Shown here in pieces: positions 37,278 to 46,641 of a stretch of 64,000 nt of DNA. The stretch spans positions 62,001 through 126,000 of the forward strand of contig NZ_FOUB01000001.1 of assembly GCF_900114745.1 (NCBI RefSeq), read 5' to 3'. The stretch is from Nitrosomonas communis. GTDB taxonomy: Bacteria; Pseudomonadota; Gammaproteobacteria; Burkholderiales; Nitrosomonadaceae. How positions within the stretch are numbered: position 1 is the stretch's first letter; every line of letters begins with the position of its first letter. Under the pieces are notes generated by a model. It did not search any database, was not told where the DNA came from, and worked only from the letters and a program-made list of their open reading frames with translations. Both the position numbers and the translations under genes were made by a program.

Positions 37278-38300
37278 ATGAATTTACTTAATAAACCCAT
37301 TCACATCTTAGGGATTGGAGGTATTGGCGCAGCGGTTGGTTGGGCCTTGTCACGGGAGGGGTATGCCGTAATATTGGTTGATAGCCATCCTAACAAAGTA
37401 GCTGAAGGTAAAAAGAATGGTGTAACGGTAGTTGGAATAGGAACACAAGCTGTACCTTTTATGGCTTTTGATGATTGGGTTGTGCCAAAGGAAGGTTTTA
37501 TTTTGCTCTGCACTAAAACCTATAATAATCCAGAAGTACTCGCACGTCTGCCTGACGATGCTTTTCTGGTACCGATTCAAAATGGCTTTGATGTGGGTCT
37601 AGAGCGGCGCAATCATGCTTGCGAAGGGATTGCCTCTTTTGTATCCGAATGTCTGCGCGATCGTTCCGAAACTCGAATTACAAGACCGGGTAGCCTCTAC
37701 ATTGGGGCACGTCGATCTGTCACTGCTAGGGAATGGGATGAAATAGTATCATTGGCTAAAGCACTGGGAAAAGCTAAATTATTTCCTGTTGAATTGGTTA
37801 AAGATATTCGACCTTACAAAGCGACCAAGCTTATGTACAATGCCGCCATTTCTCCGCTTGCGGCTGTGGCTGGCATCGATAATGGATCATTATTGACTGA
37901 TCAGTTAGCTAAAAAGCTCTTTTTTGGTATGCTGCACGAAAATTATGCCATTCTCAAGCATGCACACATTGAACTTGCTCGCATTGGACCATTTCATCCT
38001 GATACCGTTTCCCTCATTCTACGCATTACCGCTTTAAGTAGATTTATGGCCATGTTTTTCCGACCATCACTACGTGGTACCTATTGTTCAATGGCTCCAG
38101 ATATTTCAGCCCATTGCTGTCGCACGGAAATAGAGGCCTATAACGGTTATCTGATCCGACTGGCGGGGGAGACTTTCCCCTGTCCATTAAACCGTGCTGT
38201 ATTAGCGCTTTTTGAGCAGATCACTTCTGAAGGTTTGAAACCCCATCGAAAATATTTACAATATTTGGCCGATAGTTTACCAGAAGGTGTTTTTAACTGA
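37278..38300 (+). CDS. Ketopantoate reductase-like (ApbA/PanE family) protein
   Basis: The product of about 340 residues has the N-terminal Rossmann motif HILGIGGIGAAVGWALSREG, the segment FILLCTKTYNNPEVLARLP and the catalytic-region pattern YKATKLMYNAAISPLAAVAG. It is longer than typical PanE (about 300 residues) and lacks some of the usual central sequence. A real ketopantoate reductase (pantothenate pathway, NADPH-dependent) is therefore only probable; another 2-oxoacid reductase is possible. ATG 37278 is preferred over TTG 37275. The AI-2E family gene follows 28 bases later and may be co-transcribed. Confidence 0.75.
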   Translation: MNLLNKPIHILGIGGIGAAVGWALSREGYAVILVDSHPNKVAEGKKNGVTVVGIGTQAVPFMAFDDWVVPKEGFILLCTKTYNNPEVLARLPDDAFLVPIQNGFDVGLERRNHACEGIASFVSECLRDRSETRITRPGSLYIGARRSVTAREWDEIVSLAKALGKAKLFPVELVKDIRPYKATKLMYNAAISPLAAVAGIDNGSLLTDQLAKKLFFGMLHENYAILKHAHIELARIGPFHPDTVSLILRITALSRFMAMFFRPSLRGTYCSMAPDISAHCCRTEIEAYNGYLIRLAGETFPCPLNRAVLALFEQITSEGLKPHRKYLQYLADSLPEGVFN

Positions 38301-38327
38301 TTAAAACACCCCAGGAGGAAACTCATA

Positions 38328-39434
38328 ATGACTTCAAATTTCGTACCACCCCCACACGATAATTTGCCCAGTAAAGTAGCGGAAACTGATTTGTCCAGTA
38401 AAGTGGCGGAAATAGTCATACGGCTCGGAGTACTGGCGATTGTGCTGGTATGGTGTTTTCAAATATTGCAGCCGTTTATTATCCCATTGGTGTGGGGAAT
38501 CATTATTGCAGTGGCGATTCATCCTCTTTTTCTCATGTTGCGCAATTTACTTGGCAATCGACGCGTAATCGCAGCAACGCTGCTTATCACTGCGTTGTTG
38601 GTGCTATTAATGGTGCCTACTGTCATGTTGACAAAACTGCTGGTGCAAAACGTGGTAACGCTGGCAGAGCAATTTCTCCATGGGGAAGTCATTATTCCAC
38701 CGACACCGGAAGCTATCAGGAATTGGCCTCTTATTGGTGAGCCCATCGCGAAAATGTGGGATCTTGCCTCAACGAATTTGATTGAAGCCTTGAAGCTGGT
38801 GCAACCTCAACTCAGAGCAGCCGGTGTCTGGTTGATCAATGCTGCTGCTAGCGCGGGTATGGGAATAATCATATTTATTGCTGCGTTTGTGATTGCTGGT
38901 ATCTTATTGGCTTATTCCGAGAGCAGTTATCAGCTCGCCCATAGCATATCCAGGCGATTAGTAGGGGAGCGCGGCGATGACTTCGCCAATCTAGCCGAAG
39001 CTACGATTCGTAGTGTTGCTCGCGGCGTATTGGGTGTTGCTGTTATTCAAGCATTGTTGGCAGGCCTTGGTTTTATCTTTGCCGGCGTGCCCGCTGCTGG
39101 AATATGGGCGTTATTGTGCCTGATTTTGGCCGTAGTACAGATCGGGGTAGGGATTATTGTTGTTCCAGCTATCATCTACGTTTTTGCAACCGGTGATACG
39201 CTTACCGCGGTGATATTCCTAATTTGGAATGCGATGATTATGCTGTTGGATAATGTGTTAAAACCGTTACTGCTGGGACGTGGTGTCGGTGTGCCTATGG
39301 CAGTGATCTTTTTGGGGGCTATCGGCGGCCTGCTGATGTCTGGTATTGTCGGATTGTTCGTCGGCGCTATCGTCCTTGCGTTGGGTTATAAGTTGTTTCA
39401 GGTCTGGTTGAACATGAAATCAATGTCTCACTAG
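38328..39434 (+). CDS. AI-2E family (PerM/TqsA-like) transporter
   Basis: This 368-residue polytopic membrane protein has about eight hydrophobic helices. The AI-2E family segments are FQILQPFIIPLVWGIIIAVA, ANLAEATIRSVARGVLGVAV, GLGFIFAGVPAAGIWALLCL and the near-terminal LGAIGGLLMSGIVGLFVGAI. Members include the AI-2 exporter TqsA and ion/H+ antiporters; the substrate here is unknown. AGGAGG at 38313 serves ATG 38328. It begins 28 bases after the ketopantoate reductase-like gene. Confidence 0.87.
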   Translation: MTSNFVPPPHDNLPSKVAETDLSSKVAEIVIRLGVLAIVLVWCFQILQPFIIPLVWGIIIAVAIHPLFLMLRNLLGNRRVIAATLLITALLVLLMVPTVMLTKLLVQNVVTLAEQFLHGEVIIPPTPEAIRNWPLIGEPIAKMWDLASTNLIEALKLVQPQLRAAGVWLINAAASAGMGIIIFIAAFVIAGILLAYSESSYQLAHSISRRLVGERGDDFANLAEATIRSVARGVLGVAVIQALLAGLGFIFAGVPAAGIWALLCLILAVVQIGVGIIVVPAIIYVFATGDTLTAVIFLIWNAMIMLLDNVLKPLLLGRGVGVPMAVIFLGAIGGLLMSGIVGLFVGAIVLALGYKLFQVWLNMKSMSH

Positions 39435-39482
39435 ACCTGTACAGCAAAGCAGCGCAATCTCGCAATCTCTTCTTGCAGGCCA

Positions 39483-40166
39483 TTATGACTTAAGCGATGG
39501 GGAAGTCGTGTCCGGTTTGTTCCTCAGGTTTGTGAACAAAATATATGTGCTGACCAGCAGCACCCATAAGGGAAATGCCAGCGGTGTCCAGTAAAAATAC
39601 CCAGTGCTCAGTAGCAGTAGTAGCGCCATTGCATAGCCGAGAAGCGCAATCCACTGTGGGAAAATCTTGGTACGGACAGCGACTGTACAGATTGAGATCA
39701 TAAACACCCCCGCCATTTTCACGGCATAAACGTTGACGATCTGATATACCACGGTGCGTCCAAATGTGTAAATGCCCGATTCAACGAATTTGTCGGGTGT
39801 TATGCTGTAGCTGATCAGGATGCCTGCCGCAACTGCTCCAGAAGCAAATAGCATGGCTAGAAACAGCAAGCCGCTGCCGAAGAATACAGTCGAGAAAAAG
39901 CGGTCTTCATAGATTCCAATTCGATCCCGCAGCACGCCGATGAACCATAAAAAGGCAATGCCTGCGAATGGCAGCAGATACAATGCCAGATTGACGGCCT
40001 TCCAGCCCCCTGCCAGCCATGCTCCAGCATCATGCGGATCTGCTGGCACCGAAACTCGAAAGAGAACGAGGCTAGTAATATACAGCATGGAAAACAAAAT
40101 ACCCGCAACGGCGGCTGCGCGTGGGGTCTTCAAACGATTATCAGTGAGGGTTTTTTCTTGCTCCAT
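39483..40166 (-). CDS. DUF4386-like multi-pass membrane protein
   Basis: This 227-residue protein has about six hydrophobic helices, with AAVAGILFSMLYITSLVLFR at the N-terminus and YAMALLLLLSTGYFYWTPLA near the end, in the pattern of DUF4386 proteins. No enzymatic motif is visible. It is convergent with the AI-2E gene and has its own upstream region with a CTGACC/GGTCAG inverted pair (40197-40221). The role is unknown. Confidence 0.65.
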   Translation of the reverse strand: MEQEKTLTDNRLKTPRAAAVAGILFSMLYITSLVLFRVSVPADPHDAGAWLAGGWKAVNLALYLLPFAGIAFLWFIGVLRDRIGIYEDRFFSTVFFGSGLLFLAMLFASGAVAAGILISYSITPDKFVESGIYTFGRTVVYQIVNVYAVKMAGVFMISICTVAVRTKIFPQWIALLGYAMALLLLLSTGYFYWTPLAFPLWVLLVSTYILFTNLRNKPDTTSPSLKS

Positions 40167-40525
40167 GATTTAACTCTAGGAAGCATATTGCAATAACTGA
40201 CCTTCGCAGATGGACGGTCAGAGTAGGTTTTAGCTAGTGCAAAACAATACAGGGTTGCGTTTTTTCTCTGTCCAATGCACACTGAGAATTATAATTCTGG
40301 GCGTTAAGCGCTTTTTAATCTATTGCTCGGCAAATTCATCGTGTAATAAAACTTGGGTAATTCAAATAGTCGAAGCAGAGACCCACTGGTGGCTAAACAA
40401 GTAACGCTAATTTTGGAAGACCAACATAGTACTACTTATTATTTTTGTACTATGTTGAGTTTATCCCGGATAAAGCCAGCCTCCGCTTTGCTTTTATAGA
40501 TTAATTGATCAAGTATTTTCTACTG
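40167..40525. other. Intergenic region with an 11-bp palindrome
   Basis: This gap of about 360 bases has no recognised gene. It contains a perfect inverted repeat, CAACATAGTAC (40422-40432) and GTACTATGTTG (40447-40457), and a CTGACC/GGTCAG pair close to the DUF4386 start. Confidence 0.4.
40422..40457. repeat. Perfect 11-bp inverted repeat
   Basis: CAACATAGTAC and its complement are separated by a 14-base AT-rich loop. The arms are too AT-rich for a strong intrinsic terminator, but the T run in the loop and the distance to the small exported protein's stop (about 70 bases downstream of that minus-strand gene) leave both terminator and operator open. Confidence 0.45.
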
Positions 40526-40792
40526 TTAGTACTTGATTTCCCGTCCTTTCTCACGCGCATCCTGCTTGGTTTCTCGCTTATCCTGCCGACATTCTGGTCG
40601 ACTCTTCTCATCTCCTGCACGGCATTCCGCCTTGGTTTCTCTTGCTTGCTGACGTCCTTCCTGTCTTATCTCTCTTGCTTGCCGACGTTGCTCGCCTTGT
40701 TCGGTTGCGTAACTTGTTATCGGTACTATCAATATTGCTGATGTAATTGACAAACTCAATGCAACAAGCTGAAAACCAGTTTTTCGATTCAT
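40526..40792 (-). CDS. Small exported protein rich in Arg, Glu, Lys and Gln
   Basis: This 88-residue protein has a signal peptide (FQLVALSLSITSAILIVPIT, cleavage likely after SYA). The mature part has almost no hydrophobic residues: EQGEQRRQAREIRQEGRQQA and CRAGDEKSRPECRQDKRETK. Two cysteines (CRAGDEKSRPEC, 10 residues between) could form one disulfide loop. The chain is probably a long charged helix or disordered. I recall similar short hypothetical proteins in other proteobacteria but know no function. GGAGCAGGAAT-type sequence lies before ATG 40792. Confidence 0.65.
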   Translation of the reverse strand: MNRKTGFQLVALSLSITSAILIVPITSYATEQGEQRRQAREIRQEGRQQARETKAECRAGDEKSRPECRQDKRETKQDAREKGREIKY

Positions 40793-41043
40793 ATTCCTGC
40801 TCCTTGATATGAGATAAACATCACGCTAGCTGTCCAGATAAACCATTAATACCAGCTATATTCGACCGTACACTCATCAGGATATCTCTAAGTATTCATT
40901 CGATCTATCCGTATAGTTTTAGAAAAAGTATACTTTTATTAAACTTTGACACTTTAGAAGCTTATCGAAAAAGGCTAGTTAAAAAAATACGTGCAAACAC
41001 TTATGTTATAAGTTTGAAGGAGTAAAAGGTTATATTGACACAT

Positions 41044-41913
41044 TCATCGTTTAAGAAAATCAAGAAGTTTTTTGGGATTGTCAGTGATAATACCATCCAC
41101 CCCTTTTTTAATTATAGATTGCCAATCTTCCTTTGTGTTGGGAGTCCAGGGAATCACGCGGGCTTCCATTTCGTGGATCTCTGCCACATCTTGAGCCGTC
41201 AGCCACTCATAATTTGGCGAAAGAATTTGTGCCTGATAGGCTTTCATTAACTTTACTAGAGCGCCTGCTTCTGCGGGCCTATCTTCAATTAAAATAGAGA
41301 GAGGTAGCTTAGGTTCTAATTGACGTGCGATTTTTAACGTGCGTAAATCAAACGATTGCAAAATCACTCGATTCATGAGGTTGTGTTTTTTTACAACCGC
41401 CAACACAAGCTTTACAAATTTGTCGGGTGACGGCGAATATTCAGGGTGAGTCTCTTCACTTTTTATTTCAATATTGAAATGCACTTTTTTTGCGGTGTGA
41501 AGCTTTGATTTCTCAACCATTTCAAATACCTCATCGAGGGTTGGAATAGGTGTTTTTGGTTGAGCTATTTGCTGAGGAAAGCTGGGGTTGACCAATGAAC
41601 CGCAGTCATACCCTTTTAACTCCTTTAATGTCAGTGAACGAATGAGAATTTGGGCTGTAAGTTTCTTTCCTCTAGGATCCAGGCAAATATTGGGGTTTAA
41701 TGCCGGATCATGATGAACGACTACTTGGTCATCTTTAGTTATGAGGGTATCTAACTCCAAGGTGTCTACACCCACTTGCAGCGCATACTCAAAGGCTGGG
41801 AGAGTATTTTCTGGTCGCATCCAACGAGCACCTCGGTGCCCTTGCACTTCAAGTGCATAGGCAGACTCAAGAAATGAAATTAAAAAAGCACCCATCAGTA
41901 TTCCTCTTTTCAT
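41044..41913 (-). CDS. Exported glycerophosphodiester phosphodiesterase
   Basis: This GDPD-family enzyme of 289 residues hydrolyses glycerophosphodiesters to glycerol-3-phosphate and an alcohol. The N-terminus is a signal peptide (MGAFLISFLESAYA). The catalytic motifs follow: GHRGARWMRPENTLPAFEYA, VDTLELDTLITKDDQVVVHH and DPALNPN (His, Arg, Glu, Asp and second His of the metal/active site). The C-terminal IITDNPKKLLDFLKR is the usual TDxP ending. It should act in the periplasm, like GlpQ. It stands alone. Confidence 0.88.
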   Translation of the reverse strand: MKRGILMGAFLISFLESAYALEVQGHRGARWMRPENTLPAFEYALQVGVDTLELDTLITKDDQVVVHHDPALNPNICLDPRGKKLTAQILIRSLTLKELKGYDCGSLVNPSFPQQIAQPKTPIPTLDEVFEMVEKSKLHTAKKVHFNIEIKSEETHPEYSPSPDKFVKLVLAVVKKHNLMNRVILQSFDLRTLKIARQLEPKLPLSILIEDRPAEAGALVKLMKAYQAQILSPNYEWLTAQDVAEIHEMEARVIPWTPNTKEDWQSIIKKGVDGIITDNPKKLLDFLKR

Positions 41914-42406
41914 TTTTTATGCTCTTTTTAAATCGAGTGGATAAGCAAGGCCTGTACTCTAATTAGCAGCGTGATCATAAATACCGGACTCCATCTACGG
42001 AATCTGGACAATGCGCTACTTTACTGCTGTAAAGTTAAACTGGTAGAGTCTTCATCATTAATCAGATCCGCAAAAATTCCTGCTGATTTCAAAATTAGAG
42101 GCATGATGCAATGGGTCATCACATTAAGTACATAATCTACTGATTACTGATTTGAAGTATAGATTAAGTTAGAAAAGAATTTGCTGATCGCTTTTTAATA
42201 AAGATTATATTTACGTACTTGCATGTATTTGTTTACTTTCGTTTTTTCGATATCTTATTAATAGATAAGTAGGAAAGTATTGAGTTTAACATTCATTTAA
42301 CCTGCCTAAAACACTCAAGATTACCCTAATGATATGATTATGATCTCATTGATACAATGGATCAGCTGAAGATCAAGGATCAACGAATAATAAGGAACGA
42401 AGCGCC
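41914..42406. other. AT-rich intergenic region, no gene seen
   Basis: This stretch of about 490 bases separates the divergent GDPD and lipoprotein genes. It is AT-rich with many stops in all frames. Apart from short palindromes such as ACTTTACTGCTGTAAAGT near 42014 nothing recognisable is present. Promoters for both genes must lie here. Confidence 0.35.
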
Positions 42407-43009
42407 ATGATGAAGAAAATGGTTAAAGTAATTTGTTTAGTCGCGGCATTAGTTTATTTGCTTTCAGCCTGTTCAACTACCCAGAAAATGACAAATTCTC
42501 TTAGGACGGCGACCGAGCAGTTACTAATCAGTGAAGCAGTGATGCGCAGTCTTTCCAAGCGACCCGAATCGGCTTTGCCTATTCCGCAGGGTGCAAATGT
42601 CAAGCTTGATATTTCCGGAATAAGTCTGGATAAAGATTTTATACTAGGCGTGGTTGCTGGGTGGTTGGGACAACATGGCTACATGGTTCAAGGAAGTGCA
42701 GAAAATGCTACCTATCGTATTAATATAGTGATAAATTCGCTGGGAACTGAATTGGGAAATACTTTCGTTGGAATCCCTCCAATTCAAGCTTCTTTAATAC
42801 CTATTTCACTGCCTGAATTAGCGATCTATAAAGCTGAATACCAGACTGGATACGCAAATTTCTATTTTGATATTTTTGAGTTGCCATCTAATCGATTTGT
42901 TGCGTCATCTTCACCGTTTATTGCTGACACTTTCTTCAATGCATACACCGCATTGTTTGTATTCACTCATAAAAGCACAGATCTAGTTTCTCCTCTGCCT
43001 CTCCGTTAA
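42407..43009 (+). CDS. Outer-membrane-type lipoprotein of unknown function
   Basis: This 200-residue protein has a lipoprotein signal: positive N-terminus MMKKMVKV, a hydrophobic core and the lipobox LLSAC at about residues 18-22. The residue after the cysteine is serine, so no inner-membrane retention signal is seen. The rest has LDISGISLDKDFILGVVAGW and YRINIVINSLGTELGNTFVG and no domain I can name. It is flanked by long non-coding gaps and probably transcribed alone. Confidence 0.7.
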   Translation: MMKKMVKVICLVAALVYLLSACSTTQKMTNSLRTATEQLLISEAVMRSLSKRPESALPIPQGANVKLDISGISLDKDFILGVVAGWLGQHGYMVQGSAENATYRINIVINSLGTELGNTFVGIPPIQASLIPISLPELAIYKAEYQTGYANFYFDIFELPSNRFVASSSPFIADTFFNAYTALFVFTHKSTDLVSPLPLR

Positions 43010-43072
43010 TAAAATTAACTCGTAAGCCAAATAAATAGCAGCAGCCTGAATAAAAAAACAACTATCTCATAA

Positions 43073-43234
43073 TCATGGGACAGCTTGTTCGCCAACCTTA
43101 GGTGAGTATCTTATTGATTGATTCATAGCTCCATTCTCTTGAGGAGCGGAGTCTCCAGTAAACTTGGGGACTTCAGTTATTCCTACGTGTTCACACGTAT
43201 TTTTTTTGCAAGGATATTTAGATAGGATTTTCAT
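43073..43234 (-). CDS. Possible small protein divergent from phosphoketolase
   Basis: A 53-codon frame starts at ATG 43234 with GAAGGG about six bases upstream, well placed as a Shine-Dalgarno. The peptide begins MKILSKYPCKKNTCEHVGIT and continues VPKFTGDSAPQENGAMNQ. Two cysteines spaced CX4C and a histidine two residues later hint at metal or disulfide chemistry. No family is recognised. It is divergent from xfp with about 30 bases between the starts. It may equally be a chance frame. Confidence 0.4.
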   Translation of the reverse strand: MKILSKYPCKKNTCEHVGITEVPKFTGDSAPQENGAMNQSIRYSPKVGEQAVP

Positions 43235-43267
43235 AATATCCCTTCGCTTTATTAAAAAGGAGTGCTG

Positions 43268-45667
43268 ATGATGAACTACACCGCACAAAAGCCTACAACT
43301 GCCAGCAATCCACTCAGTACAGAAGAGTTGCGCGCGATGAATGCTTGGTGGCGCGCCTGCAACTATCTCTCAGTAGGCATGATTTATCTGCGAGACAATC
43401 CACTACTCAAGGAACCGCTCAAGATCGATCATGTCAAGCATCGACTGCTCGGACATTGGGGTGCGAGCCCGGCGCTATCGTTTGTCTGGTTGCACCTTAA
43501 TCGAGTCATCAAGCGCGACGATCTCGACATGATTTTTATGGCCGGGCCTGGACATGGGGCGCCGGGCGTTATCGGGCCTACCTATCTAGAAGGTACTTAT
43601 TCCGAGGTTTATCCCGATAAGAGTGAAGACGCAGAGGGGTTACGCAAGTTCTTGAAACAATTCTCCTTTCCTGGGAAAATCGGTTCGCACGTGACTCCGG
43701 AAACCCCCGGTTCCATTCACGAAGGTGGCGAATTGGGTTATAGCCTATCCCATGCTTATGGTGCATGCCTGGATAATCCCGACCTCATCGTTGCCTGCGT
43801 AGTGGGTGATGGCGAGGCTGAGACAGGCCCACTTGCTACCGCTTGGCATTCAAACAAGTTTATTAACCCGATCCGCGACGGTGCCGTACTGCCGATTCTG
43901 AATCTCAATGGCTATAAAATTGCTAATCCGACCATTCTTGCACGCATCAGTCCTGACCGGCTGGCAGCACTTTTTCACGGCTATGGATATACCCCCTATT
44001 TTGTTGAAGGCGATGATCCTGATTCCATGCACCAGATAATGGCGCAGACGCTCGATACGGTTATCGCCGAGATTCGCGCTATCCAGAAGTCAGCGCGCGA
44101 GAGTGGTAAGGCTGAGCTGCCGAGCTGGCCTATGATCGTTTTGCGTACACCCAAGGGCTGGACTGGGCCCAAAGAGATCAATGGTCACAAGGCTGAAGGA
44201 TCGTGGCGCTCGCATCAGGTGCCTTTCTCGGATGTGCGCACCAATCCCGCGCATTTAAAGCTGCTGGAAGACTGGTTGAAGAGTTATAAATCTGAAGAAC
44301 TATTCGACGCAAACGGCCGGCTCATACCAGAGCTGCGTGCGCTCGCTCCACAGGGACATAGGCGCATGAGCGCCAACCTCCATGCCAACGGTGGTCTGTT
44401 GCGCAAAGATCTTAAACTGCCGGATTTCCGTAACTATGCAGTCGAAGTCAAGGAGGCTGGTAAAGTACTGTATGAGAACACCAAACCACTTGGAGAGTTT
44501 TTGCGCGATGTGATGCGCAATAACATGACTAATTTCCGTGTATTTGGCCCCGATGAGACAGCATCCAACCGCCTGCAGTCGATCTACGAGGTGAGCAAGA
44601 AGGTTTGGATGGAGGAATTGTTGCCAGAGGATGCAGATGGTGGTGAATTGTCCCGCGATGGACGGGTGATGGAAATGCTTTCCGAACACACGCTGATTGG
44701 CTGGTTGGAAGGTTATCTTCTTTCCGGCCGGCATGGTTTTTTCCATACCTACGAAGCTTTCGCTCATGTCATCGATTCCATGTTTAATCAGCACGCTAAA
44801 TGGCTGGATATTTCGAAGAACCATGTCCCATGGCGCGCACCGGTGGCGTCACAGAATATTCTACTATCCTCCACCGTCTGGCGTCAGGATCATAACGGCT
44901 TTTCGCATCAGGATCCCGGTTTTATCGATCTGGTGACCAACAAGAGCCCAAGCGTCACGCGTATTTATTTACCGCCCGATGCGAATACCCTGCTGGTAAT
45001 TGCGGATCAGTGCTTGCGCTCAACCGATTGCATCAATGTGATTGTTGCCGACAAGCAGAAGCATTTGCAATTCACCACCATTGAGGAGGCGATTGTGCAT
45101 TGCGCCAAGGGTGTTGGGATTTGGGGTCGTGCCAGCAACGATGAAGGGGTGGAGCCGGATGTGGTGATGGCATCCTGCGGAGACGTAGCTACTCAGGAGG
45201 CGCTTGCCGCAACGGCTTTGTTGCGTGAACATCTTCCTGATCTGAAAGTACGCTTTGTCAACGTGGTGGATCTCTACAAAATGCAACCGATAACGGAACA
45301 CCCATGCGGCTCAACCGATCGCGAGTTTGACAGCCTTTTCACGACCAACAAACCAGTGATTTTTAATTTCCACGGTTATCCTTGGTTGATTCACAAACTC
45401 GCTTATCGCTTTAAGAATCACGAAAACCTGCATGTGCGCGGCTATAAAGAGCGTGGCAACATCAATACCCCGCTAGAACTTGCGATTTTGAATCAGGCCG
45501 ACCGTTTTACGCTGGTGATCGATGTCATCGATCGGGTTCCTGGGCTTGCTGCCAAGGCGGCGCATCTAAAGGAGCAGATGAAAAATCAGATCATCCTCAA
45601 TCTGGCCTATGCGCATGAGCATGGTACTGACAAGGATGAGTTCACCAACTGGGTATGGCCTCATTGA
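43268..45667 (+). CDS. xfp: Phosphoketolase (D-xylulose-5-phosphate / D-fructose-6-phosphate)
   Basis: The thiamine-diphosphate enzyme splits xylulose-5-P or fructose-6-P into acetyl-phosphate plus glyceraldehyde-3-P or erythrose-4-P. The protein of about 799 residues shows [39 protein letters not shown], the ThDP motif [19 protein letters not shown] and the C-terminal [19 protein letters not shown] 43268 is preferred (AAAAGGAG upstream) over GTG 43262. The LOG-family gene begins right after its stop, and acetate kinase lies downstream in the same block, which would convert the acetyl-phosphate to acetate and ATP. Composition is more GC-rich than the genes before 42 kb. Confidence 0.95.
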   Translation: MMNYTAQKPTTASNPLSTEELRAMNAWWRACNYLSVGMIYLRDNPLLKEPLKIDHVKHRLLGHWGASPALSFVWLHLNRVIKRDDLDMIFMAGPGHGAPGVIGPTYLEGTYSEVYPDKSEDAEGLRKFLKQFSFPGKIGSHVTPETPGSIHEGGELGYSLSHAYGACLDNPDLIVACVVGDGEAETGPLATAWHSNKFINPIRDGAVLPILNLNGYKIANPTILARISPDRLAALFHGYGYTPYFVEGDDPDSMHQIMAQTLDTVIAEIRAIQKSARESGKAELPSWPMIVLRTPKGWTGPKEINGHKAEGSWRSHQVPFSDVRTNPAHLKLLEDWLKSYKSEELFDANGRLIPELRALAPQGHRRMSANLHANGGLLRKDLKLPDFRNYAVEVKEAGKVLYENTKPLGEFLRDVMRNNMTNFRVFGPDETASNRLQSIYEVSKKVWMEELLPEDADGGELSRDGRVMEMLSEHTLIGWLEGYLLSGRHGFFHTYEAFAHVIDSMFNQHAKWLDISKNHVPWRAPVASQNILLSSTVWRQDHNGFSHQDPGFIDLVTNKSPSVTRIYLPPDANTLLVIADQCLRSTDCINVIVADKQKHLQFTTIEEAIVHCAKGVGIWGRASNDEGVEPDVVMASCGDVATQEALAATALLREHLPDLKVRFVNVVDLYKMQPITEHPCGSTDREFDSLFTTNKPVIFNFHGYPWLIHKLAYRFKNHENLHVRGYKERGNINTPLELAILNQADRFTLVIDVIDRVPGLAAKAAHLKEQMKNQIILNLAYAHEHGTDKDEFTNWVWPH

Positions 45668-45678
45668 GGCCAAGTAAC

Positions 45679-46428
45679 ATGAGTAAGCAATCTTCTTCAT
45701 CCATTACAAATGCGACAACTGTCAGCCTGGCTGACGAGGAGGCGGTGAAGCGCATCCTTGTTGAGACGATTTTTGGGCTATGGGCAGCGGTAAACAATCT
45801 CACGCGTTTACGACCTTCCAGGCGCGAGCGCTATCGCGTCACGATTTTTGGTTCGGCCCGCACTCAACCTGGTCACTGGGTATATAAAGAGGTTAAGCGC
45901 ATGGCAGAGGCACTGGCAGCCATGGGCTGCGATATTGTGACAGGTGGGGGGCCAGGTTTGATGCAGGCGGCCAACGAAGGTGCGGAAGCAGCCAAAGCGC
46001 CGGAGCGAGTACATAACATTGGCATTCGTGTGAAGCTGCCGTTTGAGCAAGAGGTCAATCCATTCGTTGCGGAGGCTTTCGAGCATCAGACATTTTTTAC
46101 CCGCTTGCAACACTTCGTCCTGCTGTCCGATGCTTATATTGTCGCACCGGGTGGTATTGGCACGGTGCTTGAGTCGACAATGATTTGGCAACTGTTGCAG
46201 GTGAGGCATCTGCATGATACGCCGCTGATTTTTACCGGTCCGATGTGGCGAGGACTGGTCGACTGGGCGACGAAGATGATGTTGCGCCAGGGATTCGAAT
46301 TGGCTAACGCCGAAGACATGAAGATACCGTGCTGCGTGGATACCGCTGATGAGGCAATTACCATCATCCGAGAACACCATGCACGCTGGCTAGCCGAGTA
46401 CGCTGAAAGTAAGACTGCTAAAAATTGA
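45679..46428 (+). CDS. LOG-family protein (nucleotide 5'-monophosphate nucleosidase-like)
   Basis: The 249-residue protein has the LOG/lysine-decarboxylase-like fold with CDIVTGGGPGLMQAANEGAE (near residue 90-108) and YIVAPGGIGTVLESTMIWQL (near 150-170), the PGGxGTxxE motif of phosphoribohydrolases. Members release ribose-5-phosphate from nucleotides or cytokinin precursors; the old lysine decarboxylase label is wrong. The frame also opens at ATG 45655, inside the end of xfp; ATG 45679 is preferred because GAGG lies a few bases before it. A nucleosidase feeding pentose phosphate to phosphoketolase would make sense here. Confidence 0.82.
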   Translation: MSKQSSSSITNATTVSLADEEAVKRILVETIFGLWAAVNNLTRLRPSRRERYRVTIFGSARTQPGHWVYKEVKRMAEALAAMGCDIVTGGGPGLMQAANEGAEAAKAPERVHNIGIRVKLPFEQEVNPFVAEAFEHQTFFTRLQHFVLLSDAYIVAPGGIGTVLESTMIWQLLQVRHLHDTPLIFTGPMWRGLVDWATKMMLRQGFELANAEDMKIPCCVDTADEAITIIREHHARWLAEYAESKTAKN

Positions 46429-46510
46429 ACACTGAAGTAGTCGAATGGATACATGCTTATTGAGAAGAATTTTGTAACGGAATAAGAATGGCCGGAAGCG
46501 AGCAAATCTC

Positions 46511-46612
46511 ATTCCATTTCCAAATCAAAAATGACGCGCAGGCAGCAGCGGGCAATATCAATAATACGGCAAGGTGAAGCTGACAAAATCAGTTTTGATG
46601 TAGAAATGGAAT
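46511..46612 (-). repeat. MITE-like element, copy 5 of 6
   Basis: This 102-bp copy is in reverse orientation with plus-strand left end ATTCCATTTCCAAATCAAAA and right end GAAATGGAAT. It lies 30 bases before the glgP start, so its hairpin could affect glgP transcription. The central part differs most from the consensus (GGCAATATCAATAATACGGC). Confidence 0.88.
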
Positions 46613-46641
46613 CAAAATGACTATAAAAGGAATCCACCATC

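Noticed and set aside
44300-44824. 174-codon minus-strand frame
   Set aside because: Antisense to the phosphoketolase gene, with no family resemblance.
45656-45675. Inverted repeat TGGCCTCATTGAGGCCA at the xfp stop considered as a terminator
   Set aside because: No T run follows and the LOG-family gene starts within a few bases; it is part of coding sequence.
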